A stretch of 64,000 nucleotides of DNA from WJMT01 sp964599635 (GTDB lineage Bacteria; Acidobacteriota; Aminicenantia; Aminicenantales; Aminicenantaceae), in NCBI GenBank assembly GCA_964599635.1, contig CAZRGM010000002.1, forward strand, positions 24,816 to 88,815, given 5' to 3'. Made by a program: the position numbers and the translations under genes. Shown here in pieces: positions 38,022 to 47,100 of the stretch. The stretch's first letter is position 1. Every line of letters begins with the position of its first letter. The notes under the pieces were generated by a model. The model was not told where the DNA came from and ran no database searches. It was given only the letters and a program-made list of their open reading frames with translations.

Positions 38022-38098
38022 TCTGACCCGTTCATAAATCAATGTCAATTTTTTTATTATCAATTTATTTCAAGCGATGTTCAAGATTTTTTTCAAAA
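38022..38098 (+). repeat. Family T element, left part
   Basis: TCTGACCCGTTCATAAATCA (38022) followed by ATGTCAATTTTTTTATTATC and TTCAAGCGATGTTCAAGA (38069-38086) match the copies at 30499 and 47543. Its right part is missing because a truncated family A copy begins at about 38102. Confidence 0.55.
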
Positions 38099-38101
38099 AT
38101 A

Positions 38102-38193
38102 ATGAGGAATCTCACTCCCGCTCGGGCTTCGCTCTCCTCTAAAGAGGAACCCTGCCCGCTCAGCCCTCACAGGGGATTCCTCATCCCTTGCCC
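38102..38193 (-). repeat. Family A repeat, truncated, abutting a family T copy
   Basis: Same sequence as the core at 8563-8690 (minus orientation), but the first ~37 bp (the CAAGGGATTCGTCACCCGTT side) are absent. It joins the family T fragment at about 38100, as if one element had inserted into or recombined with the other. Confidence 0.6.
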
Positions 38194-38200
38194 TTCTCTA

Positions 38201-38229
38201 TTGACTCCAAGGACCTTCTTTGATATAAA
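38201..38229 (+). promoter_or_regulatory. Sigma70-type promoter of the sphingolipid-type operon
   Basis: TTGACT (38201-38206), 17-bp spacer, TATAAA (38224-38229); transcription would start near 38236, just before the ribosome site GGAGA (about 38244) and the ATG at 38256. It lies directly after the truncated family A repeat. Confidence 0.65.
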
Positions 38230-38255
38230 TAGGCAACTTAATTTGGAGAAAAAAT

Positions 38256-39485
38256 ATGGATTTATTTGATAAATGCAATACAAACGGCGGATATTTTGGA
38301 ATATTTCGCGCTCAAGATGATTATTTCTTTACCCGGCCGATTTTAGATCCTATCCCAGGAACAAGAACATTATTTAATGGGAAAGAATGCATTCAATGGT
38401 CTATCAACAATTATCTGGGTCTCGCTGAAAATAAGGAAATCAAAACTTTCGCCAAAAAAATTATAGAAAAATATCCTCTAAGTGCGCCGATGGGATCCAG
38501 GATGATGACCGGAAATACAAAAAATCATAAGGAATTGGAACAACAACTGGCTGATTTCACTGAAAAAGAATCAGCTATCCTGTTTAATTACGGATATCTC
38601 GGAGTTTTAGGAACCATATCATCCTTAGTGGGTAAAAATGATACCATTGTCATTGACAAGCTTTCTCATGCTTCGATGCTGGATGCTACTTTTTTATCCC
38701 TGGGAAAATTCCGCGCTTATCAACATAATGATATGGACAGCCTAGAAAGTCATCTCAAACGGATCAATAGAGACAGAAAAGGTGGTGTGTTGATCGTGAC
38801 TGAAGGAGTTTTCGGAATGCGGGGCGATCTTGCAGACCTTCCCCATATATGCCAACTCAAGGAAAAATACGACGCCCGACTGTTTATAGATGATGCCCAT
38901 GGATTTGGGGTCATGAATGAAACAGGCCAGGGGACAGCTTCCTATTTTGGTCTCCAGGATAAAGTAGATGTTTATTTTGGCACTTTTGCTAAAGCCTTCG
39001 CAGCCATAGGAGGGGTGGCCGCTTCAGGAAAAAAGGTTGTGGATTGGATAAGATACAATGCTAGGTCTCAGGTCTTTGCCAAGAGCCTCCCACTAGTCTA
39101 TGTTGAGGTACTCAAAAAAACTCTAGAAATCGTAAAGAAAGGAGCGGCAAGAAGGGACAAGATGTTCGAAAACGCCAGAAGGCTTAAAACAGGTCTCTCA
39201 AACCTTGGCTATAATATTGGAAAAGGCCCCTCTCCAATCACGGCTGTTTATGTCCCTGCAGGAGACCTGAAAATTGGGATGCAAATTATAACAAAATTAA
39301 GAGAAATGGGGATATTCATCACAGGAGTTATGTATCCTGTGGTCCCGAAAGGAATCATTTTATTCCGAATGATCCCAACAGCATCTCATACAGAAGAAGA
39401 CATCGACGAAACCATTAAAGCCTTTCACTTAGTCCGGGATAATCTTAATCTCGACCTGGATTCTGTAAAACATGCTGCCCTGTAA
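38256..39485 (+). CDS. Serine palmitoyltransferase-like alpha-oxoamine synthase
   Basis: 409 aa PLP enzyme. It has INNYLGLAENKEIKTFAKK, the family SHASMLDA, DDAHGFGVM and the PLP lysine in GTFAKAFAAIGG (Lys246). The motif SAPMGSRMMTGNTKNHKELE and the tail VVPKGIILFRMIPTASHTEEDI resemble the Bacteroidota-type enzymes that start sphingolipid synthesis by joining serine and a fatty acyl thioester. The gene opens a six-gene operon with two epimerase-like reductases, an SDR and a GNAT-fold acyltransferase, the same set of families used for bacterial ceramide synthesis. The role rests on motif recall and context. The next gene begins 49 bp downstream. Confidence 0.78.
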   Translation: MDLFDKCNTNGGYFGIFRAQDDYFFTRPILDPIPGTRTLFNGKECIQWSINNYLGLAENKEIKTFAKKIIEKYPLSAPMGSRMMTGNTKNHKELEQQLADFTEKESAILFNYGYLGVLGTISSLVGKNDTIVIDKLSHASMLDATFLSLGKFRAYQHNDMDSLESHLKRINRDRKGGVLIVTEGVFGMRGDLADLPHICQLKEKYDARLFIDDAHGFGVMNETGQGTASYFGLQDKVDVYFGTFAKAFAAIGGVAASGKKVVDWIRYNARSQVFAKSLPLVYVEVLKKTLEIVKKGAARRDKMFENARRLKTGLSNLGYNIGKGPSPITAVYVPAGDLKIGMQIITKLREMGIFITGVMYPVVPKGIILFRMIPTASHTEEDIDETIKAFHLVRDNLNLDLDSVKHAAL

Positions 39486-39534
39486 TTGATCCCTATCAAT
39501 CGGTCTTTAAATATCCCTATTCAGAGAAAAGAGA

Positions 39535-40272
39535 GTGCTGAATTTTTTTGATAAAATTTCCATTTATCAGGATGCCGGTCTCTCTATCCTCACGGCATCT
39601 TTAGCCTACTTTCTATATCTCTCTATTTTTCATTCAAAACGAATCAAAAAAAATCTTTCAAAAAGATTTGGTGAAAAAAAAATAACAATTTATTTGATAT
39701 TACTGCAGCGCTGCTCCGGCTTTCTCCTCTATGGAATCATCCCAGCCTTCATTGTGATCATTTCTTTTTCAAATAATGTTCTTTCTTACGGTTTATCTTC
39801 AGTGAATTTTTCTAAATCTCTGTCCTGGACTCTCGGTCTATCTGCACTCATTATCCCCCTTGAAATTTTGAATGCACGAAATTCTTCAAATCAAAAAAAA
39901 TATCCTCAGATCCGAACGAACGAATGGAATAGATATCTGCTTCTCCTGAGTGCATCATCATGGATGATATATCTTTTTGCCTACGAATTTCTGCTCAGAG
40001 GAATGCTATTCTTTTCATGTTTGGAATCATTCGGTTTCTGGCCCGCTTTATCAATAAATGTTCTGATCTATGCTGTTTTTCACCTTCACAAAAATAAAAA
40101 CGAAGTCATAGGCTCTGTGCTGATAGGCATTGTCTTCTGCATCATGACCTTTAAAACAGGAACAATCTGGGCAGCCTTTTTCAGTCATGTTATTCTAGCT
40201 CTTTCTAATGAATGGGCTTCGATCTATTTTAATCCTGAAATGAAAATCAAATGGAGCAGAAAACAAAAATGA
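39535..40272 (+). CDS. CPBP-type intramembrane protease-like protein with altered motif
   Basis: 245 aa from a GTG start, with about 6-7 membrane segments. It resembles the CPBP (CAAX protease and bacteriocin-processing) family: motif 1 reads AYEFLLRG where EExxxR is usual, so the first Glu is Tyr. FxxxH is present in YAVFHL and a late His in FFSHVILALSNEW. With the first Glu missing, protease activity is doubtful. Its stop overlaps the next start by 4 bp (ATGA), so it belongs to the lipid operon; a role there is not evident. Confidence 0.65.
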   Translation: MLNFFDKISIYQDAGLSILTASLAYFLYLSIFHSKRIKKNLSKRFGEKKITIYLILLQRCSGFLLYGIIPAFIVIISFSNNVLSYGLSSVNFSKSLSWTLGLSALIIPLEILNARNSSNQKKYPQIRTNEWNRYLLLLSASSWMIYLFAYEFLLRGMLFFSCLESFGFWPALSINVLIYAVFHLHKNKNEVIGSVLIGIVFCIMTFKTGTIWAAFFSHVILALSNEWASIYFNPEMKIKWSRKQK

Positions 40273-41261
40273 AATATTTTGTTACAGGTGGAACCGGCTT
40301 TATAGGTAGGGCCTTAATCCATAAGCTTGCTGATTCTGGCCACACCATTCATGCACTTTTCCGTTCAAAATCTAAAACAGCTTCCTTGAAACATCCGCAC
40401 ATTCAATGGTTCAAAGGGAATGTTCTGGACCCAAAAAGCATTCTTAAGGCTATGAACGGATGTGAATATGTTTTCCATAGCGCAGCCATGACAAAAGTAT
40501 GGGCAAAGAATCCCCAAATTTATCATCATATCAACGTCATCGGAACAAAAAATATAATAGAAAGCTCTCTTAATTTAGGAATAAAAAAAATAGTCATGAC
40601 CTCAACAGCAGGCGTTTTTGGACCATCCTCCATAGAGGATGTCAATGAAACGACAATCAGAAAAACAAAATACTTTACAGAATATGAAAGAACAAAAGCA
40701 GAAGCCGATTCATTGGCTCTTTCTTACAATCAAAAAGGGATTGATATTGTGATTGTCTACCCTACCAGAGTCTATGGCCCAGGTCCACTTAAAGAAAGCA
40801 ACAGCGTGACCAAACTCATAAATTTCTATATAAAAGGCCGATGGCCGCTCATTCCAGGAAATGGAAAAAACATCGGAAATTATGTGTATATAGATGATGT
40901 GGTGGAAGGACATATATTGGCCATGGAAAAAGGGCTTTCAGGAGAAAAATATATCCTGGGAGGTGAAAATATATCCTACAGAGAATTTTTTAATTTATTA
41001 AGGAAAGTATCTCAAAAAAACTATTTTCTATTAAAAATTCCCCAGTTCCTCATGAGGCCGGCCGCCCGAATCATGACATTTCTAGCTAAATTTACCGATT
41101 TATACCCCCCCCTAACTCCAGAAATGGTAAAAAAATTATCCTTGAACGTGTCTGTCTCTAGCAGAAAAGCGGCTCAGGAGATGGGATACATATTCCTTTC
41201 TCTAGAAGAAGGAATGAAAAAGACCCTAAAATGGTTAGAAAGCCGAAAATATGACAAATAA
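40269..41261 (+). CDS. NAD-dependent epimerase/3-beta-HSD-like oxidoreductase
   Basis: 330 aa from ATG 40269 (an in-frame ATG at 40251 is also possible). Extended SDR with the nucleotide motif VTGGTGFIGRAL, the catalytic Ser/Thr region MTSTAGVFGPS, YERTKAEAD (Tyr and Lys) and YPTRVYGPG. It belongs to the 3-beta-hydroxysteroid dehydrogenase-like epimerases. In Caulobacter a protein of this general family (CerR) reduces 3-ketosphinganine; this and the other epimerase at 42069 are both candidates for that step. It overlaps both neighbours (4 bp and 11 bp). Confidence 0.82.
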   Translation: MKYFVTGGTGFIGRALIHKLADSGHTIHALFRSKSKTASLKHPHIQWFKGNVLDPKSILKAMNGCEYVFHSAAMTKVWAKNPQIYHHINVIGTKNIIESSLNLGIKKIVMTSTAGVFGPSSIEDVNETTIRKTKYFTEYERTKAEADSLALSYNQKGIDIVIVYPTRVYGPGPLKESNSVTKLINFYIKGRWPLIPGNGKNIGNYVYIDDVVEGHILAMEKGLSGEKYILGGENISYREFFNLLRKVSQKNYFLLKIPQFLMRPAARIMTFLAKFTDLYPPLTPEMVKKLSLNVSVSSRKAAQEMGYIFLSLEEGMKKTLKWLESRKYDK

Positions 41262-42072
41262 ACACAAGGAAATATACACTCTCATCACAGGAAGCAGCAG
41301 AGGCCTTGGAAAAGCCTTTTCAGAAGAATGCGCTAAAAGAGGGATGAACCTTATCATGGTCGCTCTTCCAGATGAAAATTTAAAAAATACAGCTGAATAC
41401 ATAAAGAAAAAATATCCCGTGAAAATTTTAACTCTGGGAATCAACTTGGCTGAACAAGAGGCTCCAGAAAAAATATATAAATTCTGCCAAAAAAATAAAT
41501 TAGCGGTCAATATGCTGATCAATAATGCCGGGGCCACAGGCTGTGCTGAATTTGAAAAATCCTCTCTGGATTATATCGAACTCAGGCTCCAACTCAATAT
41601 AAGAGCTTTGGTCCTGATCACGCGTCTCTTTATCCCCTCTATGAAAAAGTTGGATAAGGCCTACATACTTAATGTTGGCAGTCTTTCGGCTTTCTATGCC
41701 GTCCCTTTTAAAAGCGTCTATTCGGCTTCCAAATCTTTTGTCCTAAATTTCTCTAAATCTCTCAGAGAAGAACTGCGAGACTCCCCTATAAAAATCAGCA
41801 TCTTATGCCCCAATGGAATTAAAACCAATATTGATTCAAGTTCAAGAATCGCCGCTCATGGGGCCAAAGGAAAAATTTTCCTGGTTTCTGCAAAAAAAAT
41901 CGCAGAAATAAGTATAAAAAAATTATTAAAAGGGAAAAGACTGATCATCCCAGGAATTATGAATAAGTCACTCCTTCTTTTAAGCAAAATAATCCCCGAA
42001 AAATTAAAACTTAGCATTCTTTATCACGAATTTGAGAAAGAATTAGGTGCTTGTGATAAGGAGAGAAAGTGA
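41251..42072 (+). CDS. Short-chain dehydrogenase/reductase
   Basis: 273 aa classical SDR: ITGSSRGLGKAF (cofactor), NNAGATG, catalytic Ser in NVGSLSAF and YSASK with Tyr and Lys. The tail after ILCPNGIKTN is typical. Eukaryotic 3-ketodihydrosphingosine reductase is a classical SDR, so this is another candidate for the ketone reduction. It is embedded in the operon, overlapping the previous stop by 11 bp and the next start by 4 bp (GTGA). Substrate is not proven. Confidence 0.85.
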   Translation: MTNKHKEIYTLITGSSRGLGKAFSEECAKRGMNLIMVALPDENLKNTAEYIKKKYPVKILTLGINLAEQEAPEKIYKFCQKNKLAVNMLINNAGATGCAEFEKSSLDYIELRLQLNIRALVLITRLFIPSMKKLDKAYILNVGSLSAFYAVPFKSVYSASKSFVLNFSKSLREELRDSPIKISILCPNGIKTNIDSSSRIAAHGAKGKIFLVSAKKIAEISIKKLLKGKRLIIPGIMNKSLLLLSKIIPEKLKLSILYHEFEKELGACDKERK

Positions 42073-43049
42073 AGGCTCTCGTCACAGGAAGCAGCGGGTT
42101 TATTGGAAGTCACCTAACAGAAGCTTTATTAAAGAGAGGATATGAAGTTTTCTGTCTTATCCGGGAAAAAAGCGATTTGAAATGGACCAAAAATCTGGAT
42201 GTGACCTTTATAAAAGGGGACTATCTCAATAAGGATTCGCTCCGAGACTGCGTTAAAGGTATGGACTATGTGTTCCATCTGGGAGCTGTTCTGGAGGCAG
42301 AAAATTGGGAAACATACTACAAAACAAATGTATTGGGAACCAGAAATCTTGTCCAGGCATGCGCTGAAATCAATCCAGAAATAAAAAAATTCATATACGT
42401 CTCCTCCATCTCTGCGTCAGGACCTTTCAGCAATAACATGACTAGAGATGAAACCTGTGCGTGTCATCCTTCTTCTTTATACGGAAAAAGTAAGCTTTAT
42501 GCGGAAAAAATAGTGTATGAATTTAAGGATAAAATCCCAGTCACCATAGCCCGCCCTCCAAATGTCATTGGAAAAAGGCAAAAGGAAGTTTTCTTCCTAA
42601 TGAAACTGTTAAAAAAACGCCTATTCCCTGTGCTGGGGGGGGAAAGCAAACAGACAAGCATCTGCTTTGTCGAGGATCTGGTTCAGGCTCTCATCCTCAT
42701 GGCAGAAAAAGAAAAAGCCCGTTCACAAACTTATTATGTCACCGACAATAAAGCTTATTCCTGGAAAGAAATGATGAAAATAACGGCCGAAAAAATGGGA
42801 GTCTATCCCTATGTGATCAAAATCCCTTTCCCTCTTCTTGCATCAGCCGCTCAATTTTTAGAAATCATTTCAAAAATAACTGGAAAGAAACCTATGATCA
42901 CCACAAGATATTTATTCAGTGCCAAAAATGATTTTCATCTTTACAGCAGCCAAAAAATTCAAAATGAGCTGGGATTTAAGCATAAGACAGAATTCACCAA
43001 AGGAATGGAAACCATCATAGAGTGGCACAAAAAGCAAAACCTTTTGTGA
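42069..43049 (+). CDS. NAD-dependent epimerase/dehydratase-like reductase, second copy
   Basis: 326 aa from a GTG start that overlaps the previous stop (GTGA). VTGSSGFIGSHL is the cofactor site, VSSISASGP and YGKSKLYAEKIV hold the catalytic Ser, Tyr and Lys, and ARPPNVIGKRQ follows. It is distantly related to the oxidoreductase at 40269, with the same length and fold. Two such enzymes in one operon could act on different carbonyls or on a head group. The acyltransferase gene follows 14 bp later. Confidence 0.82.
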   Translation: MKALVTGSSGFIGSHLTEALLKRGYEVFCLIREKSDLKWTKNLDVTFIKGDYLNKDSLRDCVKGMDYVFHLGAVLEAENWETYYKTNVLGTRNLVQACAEINPEIKKFIYVSSISASGPFSNNMTRDETCACHPSSLYGKSKLYAEKIVYEFKDKIPVTIARPPNVIGKRQKEVFFLMKLLKKRLFPVLGGESKQTSICFVEDLVQALILMAEKEKARSQTYYVTDNKAYSWKEMMKITAEKMGVYPYVIKIPFPLLASAAQFLEIISKITGKKPMITTRYLFSAKNDFHLYSSQKIQNELGFKHKTEFTKGMETIIEWHKKQNLL

Positions 43050-43063
43050 AAAGGAGATCCTTT

Positions 43064-44188
43064 ATGACAGTTGAAATAAAAGAAGTCAATACAAACAAAG
43101 ATTTGAAAAAATTTATTCTTTTCCCTCACTCTCTTTATAAAAAAAATAGATTCTGGATTCCTCCTTTAATCAAAAACGAAATGAGCACGCTCCATCCGGA
43201 TAAAAATCCTGCCTTTGAATACTGCGACGCTCAATACTGGCTGGCTTATAAGGATAACAAAGTGGTAGGCCGGATTGGCGGAATTTACAATAAAAAATTT
43301 ATAGAAAAATGGAATATCCACTCTGCCAATTTCACAAGATTCGATTTTATTGATGATGAAGATGTCTCCAGATCCCTCATCGATAAAATTCAAGAATGGG
43401 CCCTTAAAAAAGGTGCTGAGGGGATACACGGCCCCCTGGGTTTTACCAATTTTGACCAGCAGGCCATGCTGATCAAAGGTTTTAATGAAATCCCTACCAC
43501 AGCTTCTGTCTATAACTACGAATATTATCCGCAGCATATGGAAAAATTAAATTTTGAAAAACAAATAGACTATGTAGAATACGAAGTCAAAGTCCCTGAC
43601 AAAATTCCAGAAAAAGCAGAAAGACTTTCTCAAATCATATTGAAGCGTTTCAAACTCAGGCTCTACAAAGCCAAATCCAAAAAGGAACTCCTCCCTTACG
43701 CTGAACAGATATTTAAAGTCATCAATAAATCCTACCAGGGTATTTTCTACTCAGTGGAACTTTCTGAGAAGCAAATGGAAATGTTTAAAAAAAGGTATCT
43801 TTCGTATATAAACCCTGATTTTGTACCTCTTATCTTTGATCAAAATGACAATGTCGTGGGATTTGCCATCATCATGCCTTCTTTATCCAATGCCTTTAAA
43901 AAAGCGGGAGGAAGCCTTTTTCCCTTCGGATTTATCCCCACACTCAAAGCCCTCAAAAATCCCCAAAAAATAGACCTCTATCTGGTAGGAATCATCCCTG
44001 AATATCAAAACAAAGGCATCAACGCTGTTTTCATGACAGATCTGACTCAGATTGCCATAGAAAGAGGAATAAAACTAGTCGAGACAAACAGTGAGCTTGA
44101 AACCAACAAAAAAGTCCAGGCATTCTGGAGATACTATGACGCTAGACTCCATAAAAGAAAAAGAGTGTTTAAAAAAGCATTAAAATGA
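43064..44188 (+). CDS. GNAT-fold N-acyltransferase, candidate bacterial ceramide synthase
   Basis: 374 aa from ATG 43064 (ribosome site AAGGAGA, 43051). Two GNAT-like halves: the first includes FEYCDAQYWLAYKDNKVVGR and GPLGFTNFDQQ, the second VGIIPEYQNKGINAVFM, with the cofactor-binding turn near YQNKG. Similar ~370-aa proteins are common in Bacteroidota. In Caulobacter the ceramide synthase bCerS belongs to a GNAT-like acyltransferase family, and this gene ends an operon starting with a serine palmitoyltransferase-like enzyme. I infer N-acylation of a long-chain base. It could equally acylate another amine. Confidence 0.7.
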   Translation: MTVEIKEVNTNKDLKKFILFPHSLYKKNRFWIPPLIKNEMSTLHPDKNPAFEYCDAQYWLAYKDNKVVGRIGGIYNKKFIEKWNIHSANFTRFDFIDDEDVSRSLIDKIQEWALKKGAEGIHGPLGFTNFDQQAMLIKGFNEIPTTASVYNYEYYPQHMEKLNFEKQIDYVEYEVKVPDKIPEKAERLSQIILKRFKLRLYKAKSKKELLPYAEQIFKVINKSYQGIFYSVELSEKQMEMFKKRYLSYINPDFVPLIFDQNDNVVGFAIIMPSLSNAFKKAGGSLFPFGFIPTLKALKNPQKIDLYLVGIIPEYQNKGINAVFMTDLTQIAIERGIKLVETNSELETNKKVQAFWRYYDARLHKRKRVFKKALK

Positions 44189-44199
44189 CTTAATGAGCC

Positions 44200-47100
44200 C
44201 TATTTTTTCTTCTTTTTATCCGGAAATTGAGGAATATCAGGAAGCTTGACTTCTTCTTTCTCAAGCTCTTCTAAAATAACTTCAATGGCTTTATCAAGCT
44301 GTTGATCAATGCCAGCAAACTCTTTAACTGGATCATTATCCACATAGATATCAGGCTCTACTCCTTGACCCTCAATAATCCATTCTCCTTCTAGACTGTA
44401 AATAGCAAATTCAGGCTTCATGAGAGAGCCTCCATCAAGGAGGGGGAGAGTTCCTCTGATACCGACGACTCCGCCCCAAGTTCTTTTTCCAATGAGCTTC
44501 CCAAGCCCGTGCTTTTTAAAACGATAGGGAAATATATCCCCGTCAGAAGCTGAAAATTCATCCATCAGACAGACTTTAGGCCCTATCATGACAGCCTCTG
44601 GATCAGGAGATGGGATCGTGTTCCGGGCCATGGAAACCATGGCTATCTCCCGCCTCAACCGCTCTATCAGCATAGGGGAGACACTTCCTCCTCCATTGCT
44701 CCGAACATCGATGATCAGGGCTTTTTTACGGAGTTGAGGATAAAAATGTTTAACAAATTCGTTTAAACCCTCTGGCCCCATGTCTGGAACATGAATATAC
44801 CCTACCTTTCCGTGTGTTACTTGATTCACTTTCTCACTATTGTTCTGGACCCAGGTGTAATAGTAAAGGGAGTGTTCATCCTTTATCGGAATGACCACCA
44901 CTTCCCTGCTGCCTTTTTCGATCGGCTCTTTACTGACCCTTAAAGTCACCTGCTTTCCAGCCGTATTCAAAAGGGCTTTGTATAGATTATCCATTTCATG
45001 AGTGGATTTTCCATTAATGCTCAAAATGAAATCCCCTTCTTTGACCTCCACCCCCACTTCGGTAAGGGGAGACCGAACTGAATTTCTCCAATTCTCTCCT
45101 TGCAAAATCTTTTTAACTTTAAAATATCCACTCTCCTTATCTTTTCCAAATTGAGCCCCCAACATTCCTAGATCGATTCTCTTGGGTTTTGGAAAATCTC
45201 CTCCTCCTACATAAGTGTGCCCCACACTCAACTCTCCAACCATCTCCCCTATAACGTAAGTCAGATCGGCTCTGTGGGCAACGGCTTTGGCAAGAGGCTC
45301 ATACTGTTCTCTGACGGCATCCCAATCCACTCCATGCATATTGGGAGCATAAAAAAAGTATTTCATTTGACGCCAGGATTCACTGAAAATCTGATCCCAT
45401 TCTTTTTTATAATCCACATTGGCTTCCATATGGGAAAGGTCCAGCTTTTCTTTGATATTCAATTTCGCTTTAGGGAGATCAATGATGGCATAGGTGCTAT
45501 TTTGTGAAACCAGCATCTTTTTCTGGTCATGCGAAATCTCAAAACCATTGATCTGCCCAAGAATTGTTTCTTTTCGTTTATTTAAATCAAAGAAAGCCAG
45601 GGATGCTTTTCTGTCCAGCCCATTCCTCTTCATGTAATAAACACTGTCTCCCACTGAAGTGAGCTGCCTGTAATCAGCCACACTCACGGGAAGAGAAATA
45701 ATCCTGTCTTTGAGACCCTCGGCATCCACTTTGACCGTAAGTTCTTTTTCTGCCTCACTTCCTTTCTCTTTTTCTTTCTTTTCTTCTTTTTCTTCCTCAG
45801 CAATAGATACTTCATCACTTTTGGGTTTAAATGGAGATTCTATGTCCTCAGCCAGCGTGACCAGATAAATCCTGGACATCGAAAGATAGGCATGGTTCCA
45901 TTCTGTCCGGCTGTAAATAGGATTAAAATCTCGATCAGAAACAAAGTACAAATATCTCCCTTTTGAATCAAAACAAGGTGAATAGGACGAGTACCAGCCG
46001 TCTGTGACTTCATAGGTTTCTTTTTTCTCCAAACTGTATAAATAAACCTTGGTCATCGATTTGACTTCTGGCTTTGAATAAGCAATCCATCGGCTGTCTG
46101 GAGACCATATATAATCACTAATTTCCCAGATATCTCCCTTAGCGACCTGGACAATCTCTTTAGAATCAATATCGACATAATTAAGCCGAAGTTTTTTGTC
46201 ACTCCACATGATTTTTTTTGAATCAGGAGACCAGTAAATCTGATATTTATAGGTATCTGCACCTGTGGTTATCTGCTGGTCCTCTCCAGAACCATCTTGA
46301 GGCTTGATATACACCTCGTCCTCCCCGCTTTGATCAGAGATAAAGGCAATCCACTTTCCATCAGGAGACCACTTGGAATTCCTTTCATGAACTCCGGAAG
46401 TCTCGGTAAGATTTCTGGTGTTTCCGTACTTCTTCGGAACTGTAAAGACTTCACCACGGGCACCAAAAAGCGCTCTTTGCCCGTCGGGAGAGATCTCATA
46501 GTTGGTGATCATGCCTGAGACATTAATCAGCTTCTCCCTGCTTAAGGGTCTGTCATCTGCAATAAAAACAGTCAGTTTTGTAGCCTGTTCTGTCTCCAGA
46601 TCAAAACGATATAGATACCCTCCGTATTCAAAAACAATAGCATCAGGCCCTAAAGAGGGAAATTTTATGTCAAAATCTGCAAAATCTGTAAGGCGTCGGA
46701 CTTCCTTTGTATCCAGATCGTAGACATAAAGATTCATCCGGGTATTTTCGCCTCTATCTGATAGAAAATAAATTTTTTGGCCACTCCACATGGGGATGAT
46801 ATCCTGAGCTGGATTTTCTGTGATATTAGTAACCTTTTTACCCTCAAAATCATAAATCCAGATATCATCAGCCATCCCCCCGCTATACCGCTTCCAGGTT
46901 CTGAATTCTCTGAATATCCGGTTGTAAGCAAATCTTTTATCATCCGGTGAAAATGAACAAAATCCTCCTCTCGGGAGAGGAATCTGTTCCGGAAGACCGC
47001 CTTTTAATGGAGCTAAATAAAGCTGACCATTAAAAGAATTCCACTCTCTTGTTCGGGAACGAAAAACCACATGGCTGTTGTCGTGCTTCCACCCCATAAC

